In this document: one piece after another, positions 28,014 through 41,890 of the stretch
Layout of the letters: every line of letters starts with the position of its first letter
Position numbering within the stretch: the first letter of the stretch is position 1
Source: Chrysomallon squamiferum
Lineage: Eukaryota; Mollusca; Gastropoda; Neomphalida; Peltospiridae
Direction: 5' to 3'
Length of the DNA stretch: 64,000 nt
Assembly (NCBI GenBank): GCA_012295275.1
Contig: CM022673.1
Location: 25,937,261 to 26,001,260 of the forward strand
Notes under the pieces: generated by a model
What the model was told of the DNA's origin: nothing
What the model saw: the letters and a program-made list of their open reading frames with translations, nothing else
Database searches by the model: none
Translations under genes and position numbers: made by a program

Positions 28014-28551
28014 CACATGTTTGTTTTGTTTTTATTTTTGTATTTTAGTTTTTTTTTAAAAAAAAAAAAAAAAACGTGAAACAAAATAGTAATAAAATAA
28101 ACTGTAATTAATTTTTTTTTGTGTACAAATTTGTCAAGATTTTTTTTCATTATTCCCAGTTTATTTCAAGTCTTTTTTTTTAAGAGAAAAAAGAAGACAT
28201 TTAGAAGGCCTGTATTAATCAAGTTGCTATTAATGCTGGGTTTTGGCAATATTTAGTTTTATCTTTCATTCTTTGTTGTTGTCTTTTTTTTTTTTTTATT
28301 TAGATTTTAAAAAAGGTATGACAATTATGTTTCCACTAAACACCCACATCTTACCACTTTATACAAACCCACAGCTATAGCAGAAATCTTTGGTTTGTTT
28401 AGGTAACAAGATGCCCATAGGCCATCAAGTTGACTCTGAAGGAAAAAATAGGAGAACCATTTTAGTAGTGGACCCCACAAATACTTCAAAGAACATGAAC
28501 TTACCAGTTACCCAAAAATCAACATATTATATATTTCACTTACCATCCCAG

Positions 28552-28584
<33 letters not shown>

Positions 28585-30037
28585 CCATAGCTTATATTAT
28601 TTTTTTTAAGTTTGCTTGTTGGTCGTTTTTTTTAAATCTTCCCCCACCATTTGTTCCTATTTTAATGTGATAGTTTATTTTCTTATTTTGAAACAAAAAT
28701 AGTTTACAGTGGTATTTTATTTAATGTAATTCACGCAAGTCTTCAGATTTAAAAAAAAAAAAAAAAAAACGAAAAAGAAAAGTGAAAAATCCTTCCTGCA
28801 TTCCATTGTCATCAATCTTAAACCTACACATCCACCGACTTACCAACAGTTATTTTAATTTCTTCAGCTCAATTATTGTGATAAACATATAACCCAACCA
28901 TCACAAGCTCCACAATTTCTGGATCTATCAATCAAGATTAATAATGCTTTGTAAATTTATGCTTTACAATAGTACCAGTTTATTTATGCATTTGTACAGA
29001 AAAACATTTTTTACTATGTAATATGAAACTGCCAAAAACATTTATTATTACTATTATTATTTTTCTTTTTAAATATATTTACATGTTCTTGAGACTTCCT
29101 AACCAACCCAATGTCTAAAATGTATTTTCTGGTCATTCAAGAAAACCAATCAATACTTTGAAAATCAACTAAGGAAAATGTCTGGTTGGTTATTGCCCAC
29201 AGAAAAAACTAATTTGACCTTTCATTTTAAAACAGTGCTGATCTTTTATATCTGAAGAGATGATCTTGGAAATGTAGTCCTGAAAACCTATTTGGTTTAT
29301 AGTGATTAACTGGTCGGACTGGTCAGACATCACCATGACTAATTTATTCTTTTGTCCTCCTGAATTTTATTTACTTTAATTACATGTAATCAAAAGAAAT
29401 ATAATTCTAAATTTTACATTTTTAAAGGTTCTAAAAAAATATAATAATAATAATAATAATACAAATTTATTCAACCAAAAATTAGTTATAATCGGTAAAT
29501 AAAAGATTATTTAAATACTAATGATTATAACAAGACTGTCACTTTGTTATTTGTACATTAACGTATTGTTTTAAGTTTGGTAATTTGCAGGACGATTCAA
29601 TCTTTGTCACCCATTAGGCTATTTCCCATTCTAGCCAATGCCCCAAAAATGATTAAATTTTTCTTCTTTGATTGCAAAATGCACAAAATGTTGTGTTAAC
29701 AAATACATTAGCCTTGAATGGACATCAGGTAGTTTCTTCAACACAAATAAAGTTATAATTAGTCAATAAAAAACAATAACTTAATTTACTGTTGTTACTA
29801 AATTAATTGAGAAAAAGTATAATTTAAAAATCTTTTAACTGGCCAAGTATCATTCTTTAATACGCTGTTCATATCTGCATAACTTTCTAAATATTCTGCT
29901 TATTTATGATCAGTTGTTTAAATATATACTTGATGTCATGTCCTGCTGTTGAAGATTATATATATATATATATATATTGCTATAATAATACAAACATAAA
30001 AATTTCTGTTATCAATAATTTTTGATTATAATTATTA

Positions 30038-30087
<50 letters not shown>

Positions 30088-33000
30088 TTCTTTCAAAGAA
30101 ACATAGATAAAAACAAGTACAGAAAAAGTATGTAGGTCATTACTTGATGTTCCGTTTCATATTATCAGCGGAGAAATACTGATTAAAATTTTAACACTGG
30201 CTTATGGTAGTATTGATTGCCAGGCATTTCTAATTATGACAGAGTTTGTAAGAAACCCAAGTTTTTCACTATGTATACCCAACAGCTAGAGTGCCTGCAA
30301 TGGGGCACTGGTTAAGACAAAAAATAAACATGTGTCTTTGGCTCAACTACATGTTTTATAATTTGACATTTTCAGAACAGATTAAAAGAAATAAAAATTT
30401 TACAATTTTAAAAATTAAGAAGTTGAATTAAAAAAAAAAAAAAAAAATGAAATAATAAACATCGTCAATCTGATTTTAATGTTGTGAAATGCATCCCTTA
30501 CATTTCTTTATACATTAACATCACTGCAACATGAATATAGCCTGCTTCTTACTCTGTCTTTATCATTTGAAAATTTGTTTAAAGTATTCTTACGGTAACA
30601 TTAGGCTGTTGAATTTTTTTACCAGTATTCTTTGAGGTAATTATGAGGTAATTATCATGCACCTGAGTTAAAACGTTAACTGATTTCGTATTTTAAGGAT
30701 AATTAAAAAATCAGTGAAAAGTCAAAGTTGAGTTAGAGATAATTTTAGCATTGCAGGAAGTTTATATTTTTTCAAATTTTTTTTAGGGGTTTTTTTATAG
30801 ATAAAGCAGTGAGATTCAATAGAAGCAAAACAGAAATATCTTATTGCAACCTGTTTTATGGTCTAAAAATAAAAAGAAAGACAGTCCTTCATGTAAACCT
30901 TTTAAATGTCAGAATATAATTGATTTGTTTGAAATGCTTTAAGTAACAATCTCTGTGACCATTAACATTTTCACTGCTATTATTCTCTGCTGGAGATCTA
31001 ATGGAATAAATAAAATAATGATGTTCAGCAATGAGTGACTCATTAATTTGACTTACTGAATACATTAGCAAGTTTAGGACTGAACATTTTTTAACCCTGA
31101 CATTTATTTATATAAACCTAACACATTGTTCTGCTGTGGATCTGAAAGAATGAAGATTTTATTTTGGCATGTGAAAGTGAACTCAAATGTTTTACTACTG
31201 CGGCAAAAATATTTTGAACCTCTCATTTTACACAAATATCCCTTTATTTAATTTTTTTTATATTTTTTTTTTATATAAACAGAAAAATACATTAAAACTA
31301 ATTCTAGAGTTCCTATATACCAAAACTATAGATATAGGTTTTACTGGAACTACACATTCATTCTAAAGCAAAACTGCACTTTCCTTTTATATATATAAAA
31401 ATAAATAAATACAAGTTGTGAAATTAAAAAAGAAAACAAATCAGAATTTGTAATGTTTTCTGCTGTTACAATTTTGATTTAAAATCCATGTTTTTTTTAT
31501 GTACTCAGTGATTTGGGACATTTTGTAATTTCTGGTTAATTCTGGTTATAATCATCTGCAGAACTGGTTTCAAAACCAAACAGAAATACAAATGTGGTTA
31601 CATTAAATTTGTACCATCATAGCTACCTAAAAATATAACACCAAAAAAATAAATAAAAAATCCCATAATAACCAAATAAAAAAAAAGGTTTATTGCATCA
31701 TCTTTTGTTTTTTTGTTTGTTTGTTTGTTTTAAAAGCAAAACATTAACGTGTAGAAACTTTTTGTCTTCTGGGTCAAGAGAAACTGGATTTAATATTATT
31801 TCTGTGCAGTATAATCATGTTGGTTACAGCACTAACTGATGAATAATCCAGTAAACAAGCTGTGACACCTGAATTGTGTGGATCACAATTAGCTATTGCT
31901 AACATAATTTGTCCTTAATTAACAACGTAACAATGCTAACAACATATGGCAAGTGTTGTTATTTCGCAACAATTGCAATAAACGATACAGCACACGCAAG
32001 AAATTTGGAGACATTTGTTTATTAAATTTTAACTTTTTTTATTATTCTGTTCCTGCAAACTTTAAGCAGCATGTCAAGTTATTCATATATTACTTGCTTC
32101 TTATTGTACGAGTAAACACCAATGAAAAATTCGTTCACGAAATATATTAATTTCAGTTTTAATGAATTTTTAGATTCAGGTAAAAATGAATGAAAAACTG
32201 AAGATGTGAATCAAAAGTTGAAAATTTATAAATATCAAAAATATACTGATTAAGTATGGCCAAATACTTAATACTAATATTACTACTTTTTAATAAACAA
32301 AATTATTTTTTTTATTTATTATTTCTCTTATTTAAAATAAAAATAAATATTCACTGTGTGTATACATTGGTATAAAGAGAAACATACCAGTGTAACGTTC
32401 TTAAGAAAAAATGAATTTCATTTAATGCTTATTATAATCATTTTATGTTATTAATGTTCCTTTATATTCCCATGGGAAAAACAACAAAATAATGTTATTG
32501 GTTATTATTCCATGACTCCTGTTAACAAAAATATAACCAAAACTTTATCATTATCTAACACAAAAGATGGTATTTATTGATTTATAATTAATTTGTGCAA
32601 TTTTTTAATTAATATATTGAAACAAACCAAAATGGATGAACAAGTAACTAAATAAATAAGTAAATAAAGAAATAAAGCAAATGCAATTTTTAATCTCTAC
32701 TCACAGTGCATGTCTCTCTCATGTTCATATTCAATAAATGCATAGCCTCGAGGTTTGCCATTGTTGCGATCGTGGACAAGTGAAATCTGGAAGAAGCAAA
32801 TAAATAAATAACATAAAATAATAATAAATTAAAATTATTGGCTGTGTATAGACTACAAATCAAGTGGCGTCTCTAATCTGTTTAATGGTTTGCAAATTGC
32901 AATGCAAATACCCATTGATAGTGTTAGTTATTTATACATTACAATTACATAATTACCAATACATTTTTGTGACAATTTGAATCAATAGCACAGTATTACT

Positions 33001-36000
33001 CCATTTAATGAGAGATTCGATTCCCTCATCACTCTGATTTATTTTATTAATGGTAACTATAAACATCTATTAAGCCATGCAGAGTATTATTAATGGTTTT
33101 TAAAGCTCTATTACGACTTTTGTCAGCTAAATCTACATTTCGTGTTTCTTTTCAGTTTTAACATATTGCATCATTGATTGCTTCACTATCTATAGTTAAT
33201 CAATAACAAAACTAACATTGTCTGGGATTTCTTTTTGTACGTGGCAGACTTTTCACTTTATGAAATTAATTATATGAAGTTTTGTTACTGAAACTTGAAG
33301 TTTTAAAAATATCAGTTAACTGGCATGCATCATCTGTAGGAAGTTTACCTCAGTATAATCATGAAAATACTTATTTACTTTAAAAAAAACTAACTCCAAA
33401 TGTTTGCAAGGACACAAAGACTATCCATTTCAGTTAATATCCAAAAGGTAAGTGTACGAAAAATATTTCTACAATTCTTCTTTTGCTGAAAATATTCGTG
33501 ACCACCATAATCAAAATATTATTAAATAGTAACTGTTATTTATTATTTTAAAATAAAAAGGGAAAAAAATACAAAATAATCTTCCACTTGTTACGAGTAG
33601 TCAACATAATGTTAGTAAATATGGAACACCTCACTGTCAGATTCCTCAGCATAATGACCATTACGTAACTATTTCTGTTTTCATTCATTTTCTGTTTGAT
33701 ATTTTAATATTTTCAAAACAGTTTCTCTGAATTCTTTCTCATTGCACCACATGCATCTATTTCAAAACATTAAAAAGGTATAAATGTAATAAAACTAGAG
33801 TTCTGTAACAAAAAACTGTTACACGTTGGGAGTCCATTATTAGGCAAATGAACACTCAATTGAATGTAATTATTGCTCACTGTAAAGCCTATGACGTGTG
33901 TGTGTGGGCATGTGTAATTATAACTATGCTTAATATGCTGTATTAATTACAAAGCTCTTGTAAAAAAAAAAAAAAAAAAAGAGGATGATTTTGAATTAAT
34001 GGCTGATGAATTTCAAAAATCTGCAAAATGAATGTGAATGATGGTAAAAAATATGGACATGTATAGAATTTAAACCTCAGTGCTGTTTTTCAATTTAATG
34101 GAGAATTAATTTTCTACACATCCATATTTTTTGTAGTCTACGCACTCCATTTCAACTCTTTTACAAATTACACATGCATGTAAGCATGCACATGCACACA
34201 CCCACACACACAAGCTTGAATGCTTATGCATACACACAGTTCATGAATTTAAAAACACTAGCCAGTTGAAGTTGTATCACAGGCAGCCATAATCATCAGT
34301 AAAAAAGCCCTGACAATGAATTAAAACTTTAATGCTTTAATCTTCTTTTATGTTCCTTTTGACGATTCTTAGTAGTGTTTTCCATTACTCCTTTTTGTTC
34401 AAACATTTTGCAGAGATTATATATCATAATTAAATTATTTCATACATGTAACACTGAAACATTCATTAAACATTTTAAAATTGGTTGGTTATGATAACAT
34501 ATTAAATGAAATTTAAAACCGAAGTTATTTTTACAATACAAACTATTAATTATCTTTATTTTTTTTATGGCAGTACAATTAGCCCTCTACATGTAAGAAT
34601 GGTGTAAATATTAAAATTAATTCTTATGGCTGTAAAATCACATTAATGTCAGTTTCAGTAAGGAAAATTCACTATGCCAATATAATCAATCACTTAAAAC
34701 AATGTAATTTTAAATAACCATGTCTCACAAAAACAGATTGTGTTACCAAATCATTTGTTTATAAACGTTTATGGTTAAAAATACCCTGGTTGAAATTTTC
34801 ATACAGTTATACAATAAACTGCTTCTCCCATCCATAAAATACATTCACCATAAATCTGCCATTTCATTTCTCCAGATTAACACAGACAAAACACATATGT
34901 TTAATTAAACAAAATTACTATTTTCCTTTGAACTGCAAATGTAATAAAACGTTATTATAGATGGTTATTTTAATTAACCAATTACAAATAAATATACGTA
35001 TCTACACTGGAAAACAGTTTCAGAAACTTGGGAAATGTAACTAATGCCTCTGTCATGTTGACTGCTACCGAAAAGGTAGCCAATCTGTTTATACACCAAT
35101 TTAGTTTTATTTAAATCCAGCACGGACATGAACAGTATTTTTAAAATTATTATTCCACTGCTAAATCAGATAAGTCACACCAGCTTGGATTTGCTTTCTC
35201 AAAAATGTAATTTTGTACAATAGGCAGGGTATGCTGTTTTTGCTGGATCACAAGAACCCACCAACTTCAATCACCAAATGCTTGCTCACCAAAATGTGCA
35301 AGCTGAACCCATTTGGTACATAATTTTGTTAGTTCAGTCATTCAACATAATTTGGTAATTTATATTTCATAAACACTGCATCGTAACAGTTTTCTTTTTT
35401 GATGTGGCTGACACAAATTAGAGCTCTATTTGGATTTCAAACAATTGTAATTTTTGTCCTCCTGATGCTGAGCCTCACAGTGTCCCTACAATACAGGCAC
35501 CACTGTATTTGCAAAATAATAATTCTCATCAGTCAGAATAATTTAATACTAATTTTCACTCTCCATATTAATTAATTTTATTTATTTATTATTTTTTTTT
35601 TTATCTCTCTCTTTCTCTCTATATATTTATATCATCTTGTTTTGATGGTGTGTTTTTTAATACTGAAATCAATTACTGTATGTACTTGTGTATAAGTCGA
35701 ATTTTTGGGAGATTATATTAAGGTAATATTTTGGGGGTCGACTTATACATAGGTAATGCTTTTGTAGCTGTTGCTGAAGAGTCGCCATTTTGACTATTTT
35801 TTGCTATGGGATGCATCTAAAATAATCGCGGTCTTTCAGCTTTTCAAAAATATAATTTTATCGTATAAAAATTTTTGAAAAATTAAATAACAAAACCAAA
35901 TGTGAATGTAAAACATGATATTCTTCCGTTTAATGACATAAAAATACATTTTAAAGCGAGAAAACCGTCAGTATGGCATTATGCCTTACGGCGTCTTGCA

Positions 36001-39000
36001 ATGATCTAGGAATGCAGACTTCTCTGCCAAATTGCACTAAATATCGGACCTAATTTCATAAACAAAACTCACTTGTTTAACTGTAAAGAATTTGGTGAAA
36101 TAATATTGCAATCATCATTAATATCCACTACCGACAAATTTTGTAAATCATAGAACGGCTAAATATAACGGTAAGTTAGGTCTCCATTTTAGACCTATTA
36201 CATTAAAGAGATACTATTTATGATACATTTAGGCTATAGCTCGTGTAATACATGCATTTATGTTATTATGGTATGTTCGTGCAAGTTACAGCTCCTGCAA
36301 GTTATATTACAGTAGGTGTACAATGTAGGCCTTCATGGCACTGTCACACTGGTCTAAAAATAGTGACAGTGCCTGGAATCTACAGTCGACTTATACACAA
36401 ATAATACCTAAAATGACGCAATTTTTGGTCTTAAAATACACATCGACTTGTACATAAGGTCGCCTTGTACACAAGTATATACGGTATTGTACATACAGAA
36501 ATGGTCAAAAGGAATCAAATTAAATTTGGTGTTTCTATAACTTGTTTGCAGAGACAGGTAACATTAGTAGTTTAAGGAGCAAATATTTTCTCCCACAGGC
36601 AAAGTCCAGTTTTGAGGCCTACAGCCTTTTTACCAGTCATGGATAAAGTAACAAATACATTGTAATTAGTCTAATTCAAAAACAGATTGGTTAGATAAAG
36701 TTGACAAAAGGAGATGGGAATCTTACAGAGATGATATATATCAACAAAAGGGATTAGCTGAAATCCTTTCCATTAAAATGTTTTGTACAGACTCTTTAAA
36801 CCAGTTAATTATCTGAAAAACTAAATAGATTATCTATCTACATCTGACGTCAGCATTAGTATATATATATATATTACAATGCACACTTCAAGAAAGTTTT
36901 GTTAATAATCTAAATGGACCAAAAGAAATCGGTGAAGAACTTGTTTGGCCAAACATTTCAGTTATCTGACTGAGACTTGATAGCAATAATTTAAGAAATG
37001 GATATTCCATCAGTTTCAGATATATATATATACAAATGAAAAAGGGTTTTTTTTTTTTAAATTATTCTTATAAAAGAATACAAAGTAAATGTTGATTATT
37101 GCCCTGGTCCAGCAGGTTGTTGAACATTGTCAGTTCATCAAAATTTAATCAATATGTCAATAAAAAAAAAAAAAAAAAAAAAATCCTTTCAAGAAGTTCC
37201 TTTTAAAAAACAACAAAACTTCAAAATTTCTAAAATTTTGCCCACTATGAACCAAATAGCTGTACCAAAACTCAATATTAAGCCCTTTAATCGTTTGTAA
37301 TATTCATAAAGCACCTTCCCTTGAGGCTAAACTCCCTTGAGGCTGTCTGCGGCTGACAGATTTATTGAACTGATGTGCCTCTTACCAACTCACTGACATG
37401 ATACACTTGAGGTGACACATGATACCAGCACATTTGCATAAATATTTCAGAAAGCTTTTCTTGTCTCTTTCTTTTCTCTTTCCTCTCTAATTTAGCAGAA
37501 GAAATATTTATTTAATGATACATTTCATTTAAAAAGGCTGTTCGGCTCACTAGTTTTTGTTACTGCAATAAGTATCTACTCTAGTGTTGAAAAATTACAA
37601 AGACAATTTTCCTAAAATTTACATCAATTTTTTTTTTTTTTAGACTATTTGCAGTTCTCCTTGTTGTAATAAATTAATTTCAACATTTACATTAACAGTA
37701 CTTAATCTCAATTTGTTAATTCCACGGAAACAGTTTTTGTTCGGCATGTATGCTGTAGGTAGAGGAATGACTCAAACCATTGATAAATAAGCAGGCTCTT
37801 GCAACAAGTATAAAGTACTTTATGGCAGCTACAATCAATAGGCAGTATTAACAGCTGTTTCATGCTGGGACACTTAATTGGCTTATTATAGCTGGTACAC
37901 TTCCACTCCATAAGGATTTTTCTTTTCAATAATCAGTCTGGTTGCTCAGTTCTGAAAGGTGTTGCTATGGCCACTGAGTCAACATTTGACAGTTAATCAT
38001 AACAGCTGCTGAAGTATCGAAGAACCATACCTGAGGTAATATTTTAATTTGTATTAATATGTACGCACGTAACACTTAAATACAATCAGCTGGATTTCTC
38101 TTCTCTGTGCTTAATATTTACAAGTTCATCCTTACTGTTTACAATGATTAATATTACTTGAAAGTAATAAGTAAGAATGATTAAGTAATAACATTTGAAA
38201 ATGTACTAAATATGTTGTCAAAAACAATGAGAGAATGGTAATAAATTAGCTCTGGATTAAAACATTTCTAAAGCATGGTAAAGTCATTGGAAATAATATA
38301 TATTTTTTTTAATGAAAACCTTTTGTTTTTCTTCTTCTGCAGAATTAAATTAATGAATGAACACCTGTTTTGAAATTGGGCACACAGGAGTTTAACATAA
38401 ATAGCAGCACAACTCTGATAAGTGTAAACAAGAGAAAAAGAAATCACTGGTGCTGGAATTTGCCAATGTTCAGCGCAAATACCATGGCAAAAAAAAAAAG
38501 TCTAGATGAATGAAGTACTCAATAGCTTGTCTGATTACTGCAGATAAACATTCCAGAGTTTCTGTTGTGCATTTGAGCTGTAGTATGTGGCGTAACTTGC
38601 ACCTGAAATAATCACTCTGCAGTCTCCAACATTTCCGACAATCCAACAAGGAGAAAACTTATAACAAAGCTACAGTTGTGGTTTAAGTGGAAACCAAGAA
38701 AATTAATCTTCACAAGCAAAATAAACCCCCAGAAACAGCCTGAGTAATGTGTCAAAAGTATGTCACAAGAATAATAAAGAGTCTACAAAGTTAAGTTGTT
38801 GGATGATTGTAAAAAAGTAAATAGTTTGGATTTTAAAACAGCACAGCTTCTTTGTAATTTATGAAGTTCTAATTGTGATATTTGGAATATTTCTTCTTCT
38901 GAATACAACCGGTGCCTGTAAGGATAATGTATGCAAGTCGAGGTGGTGGACTTCCTATGTTTTACTGGGGTGATGAGGTGAGTTAACATGTGCGAGATTC

Positions 39001-40352
39001 AATTAGTATCTGTAACTCATTATTTTCTGTTTGTTACAGGAAACATTTTTCACCAATTTTAATTAAACCAAAGCTATTAGTTTAATTTTATTTATTTATT
39101 TATTTATTTATTTTTATGAAACTGCTGTCCTTTTAATTGGGGTAAACATTAAAAATGTGACAATTAAATCATATTATCTCCATTATCCATGTTACTGAAT
39201 AGAAACAATATGGCCATGTTCGTGTGCATCTGGAAAACAACTCCACATCCCACATAGTCGTTATCAGCCATGAAATAAACTGTGTTGCCTTGCAATACAT
39301 ATTTAATTTCATCAGCGAACACCTGTTTACCCAGCATAGAATGAACAAACAAAAAAAAAAAAAAAACACCAAAAAAACCCCAGCCCGCTCTTAATATTTA
39401 ATATGCATTGGGATTTCTTGTCACAATATATTTATTTTGGGATAGAGTATGCTCATACATCCTTTAATTAAACAGAATGATATATTAACATGCAGGATCA
39501 CTATCAGAAGATGGCCAGATCTAAAAATAGCTAAACTGACCCAGATATTAATGTCATTGTTGAAGGTATCTCTGACAGTTTACCTTGCAAGAACTGCAGC
39601 CTGCTGGTTAGAGAACAACAAGCCTGACTGCAAAAGTTAATCTTATTTCAGACTATTTTACAATTCTAGACATGACTGGTAATCCAAGTCATTGGGAAGG
39701 TGCATATAAAAATGTATTTGCTACTAATAGAGAACATTTTTATTACCACCGTGGGTTTTATCTTACAAGCGACACACCTGAAATATCAAATACCTGACTG
39801 GAAGAAAGAAAATTAATCAATACAACTGTAGAGTTTTGTTAAATAAACAAAGTTTAATCTCTTCTTTTTTTATTCTTTCTTTCTTTCTTTCTTTAAAAAT
39901 TTCTGAAATTCGGAATAAATCATTGAAAATTTGCTTTCATAGTATCTACAAATCAAAACGCAAGGTTTATCATTGTAAAAACTGAAAATATTATGTAAAG
40001 TTATTTGCACTCTTTCAAAAAAATTGTGCAGAAATTAGGCCGCTGATTTCAACTTGAAAGAAAGTTATCTTTCCACATGTGCGAATGTAATTTTTGCCAA
40101 AATCGCTGTGAAATGAATCAATCAAGCTGTATTCCACTTTTATTTCCTCATTTTATGTTATTTATCTAAGTTGATAGTGTCAAAAAAGAAATCTATAAAA
40201 CAGACAAAAAATAATCTGATGGAATTGCCAGAGGCAAGGTGTTTAGAGAGAGAGAGAAAAAAAAAAAAAAAAAAAAAAAAGATAAAAAGGGTGTGTGTAT
40301 TATTTTTTTTTTTTTTTTTTTTTCCTTTTGAACTTATGTTTGAGACAGTCAG

Positions 40353-40383
<31 letters not shown>

Positions 40384-40709
40384 AGAGTGGGGAAAAAAAT
40401 GTCTTTTTAAATATTACTCTTAGTGCCCAAAATGTCTTGCATTTATACTATGTAGGTCAGAATGTTTGGTTTAACTGTCAAGTTCCATAAACCCATCTTG
40501 TTAGCTATTTCATACTAATGTATGTCAGATATATTTAGAATTTTTTTTTGATTTTTTTTTTATCTAGTCAACTGAAGGAATGGATTTAACAAATTTAAGA
40601 GCTTTTCTAAAGAAAAACTTTTTTTTTTTTAAATACCAACTAAGAACATTAGGGATTCTATCATTAATTAACAAAAAATTTAAAATACATCTTCATTTCT
40701 TAGAGACAT

Positions 40710-40788
<79 letters not shown>

Positions 40789-41435
40789 AGATGATGATGA
40801 AACATACCTTTTTAATTGGCCCATAGACTTCAAATTCTCTTCTCAGTTTTGATTCACTTGTGTCGTAATTTCAAAAAAAAAAAAAAAAACTTAATTATAA
40901 TAAACTTTCATAGATACCATGTTATATTCAAATTAAAAATGTAAAACAAGAAAATTTATGAAATGACAATTTCAATATAATAAAAAAAACAAAAAAAACA
41001 CCCCAAAAACCAACTAAGTATATCTAAAAGGAATTCAAGTAATTTTATAGCAAATTGTTTTCTTGCTGTTAGAAATTACTTCTGTATTAGTATTTGGAAA
41101 GTATTGCTGTTTTTCTGACCTTTCTTTAAAAAAGGAGCAAATGTATAATTTAAAAAAAAAAAAAAAAAATTACTGTGAAAATGAAAACAGCTGAATTTAG
41201 CATATGTGAATTTCAGGTCAAGAAAATTGGTGTCTCCAAGTTATATTATGACATTTGTATTTTTTTTTAAACATCTTCTGCATTTAACATTACAAAACCC
41301 AACAGTAAATTCAATTAAGTATCTATCTCTTTGGGTTTTTGTAAAAATGGAAAATCTAACTTACACCAAAAGTTGATGAAAAAAAAAAAAATAAAAAAAA
41401 AAAAAGATTTAAAAGAAAAAAAAAAAAAAAATAAA

Positions 41436-41486
<51 letters not shown>

Positions 41487-41839
41487 AAAAAAGGTAAATT
41501 ACATGAAATGAATGTTAATTAAGGAAATGTTTAAGAAGAATTAAAGAAAAAGCTGCTTTACAGTCTAAGCTCTGAATGTTTTCTAAGCACTTCTAAATAT
41601 GTCTTTGTGCATGGGTGAAACAACCACACTGTAAAATCGGGGGTAAGCTTATTTCTCTTAGGCATGTTTCACATTCAAAGTATTATTTACAAGACAGAAG
41701 GAAAATACATTTATTCTGAACTCTAATTTTAAAATAAAAAAGAATATGCAAGATTACTTTTTAAAAATAATAAATAGAAAATAATCTTTTTTTTTTGTTG
41801 TTTTTGGGGGTTCTTTTTTTTAAATTATATATTCAAGCA

Positions 41840-41890
<51 letters not shown>

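Larger units (their letters stand above)
32787..40807 (-). other. 8-kb SNRNP70 intron 5
   Basis: The largest intron of the gene. It holds a TIR-bearing DNA transposon (35674-36486), several T/A homopolymers, and at its 5' end (40711-40786, plus orientation) a long (AAT)n tract that abuts the 63-nt exon 40870-40808. I found no convincing additional SNRNP70 exon in it. Confidence 0.6.

Noticed and set aside
38923-38976. Short plus-strand frame ([17 protein letters not shown]) ending at GTGAGT
   Set aside because: It has a good donor but no convincing acceptor or conserved match, and it is too short to support as an exon.
40580-40852. Plus-strand frame with a long Asn run
   Set aside because: It is a translation of the (AAT)n tract plus the antisense of SNRNP70 exon 5.
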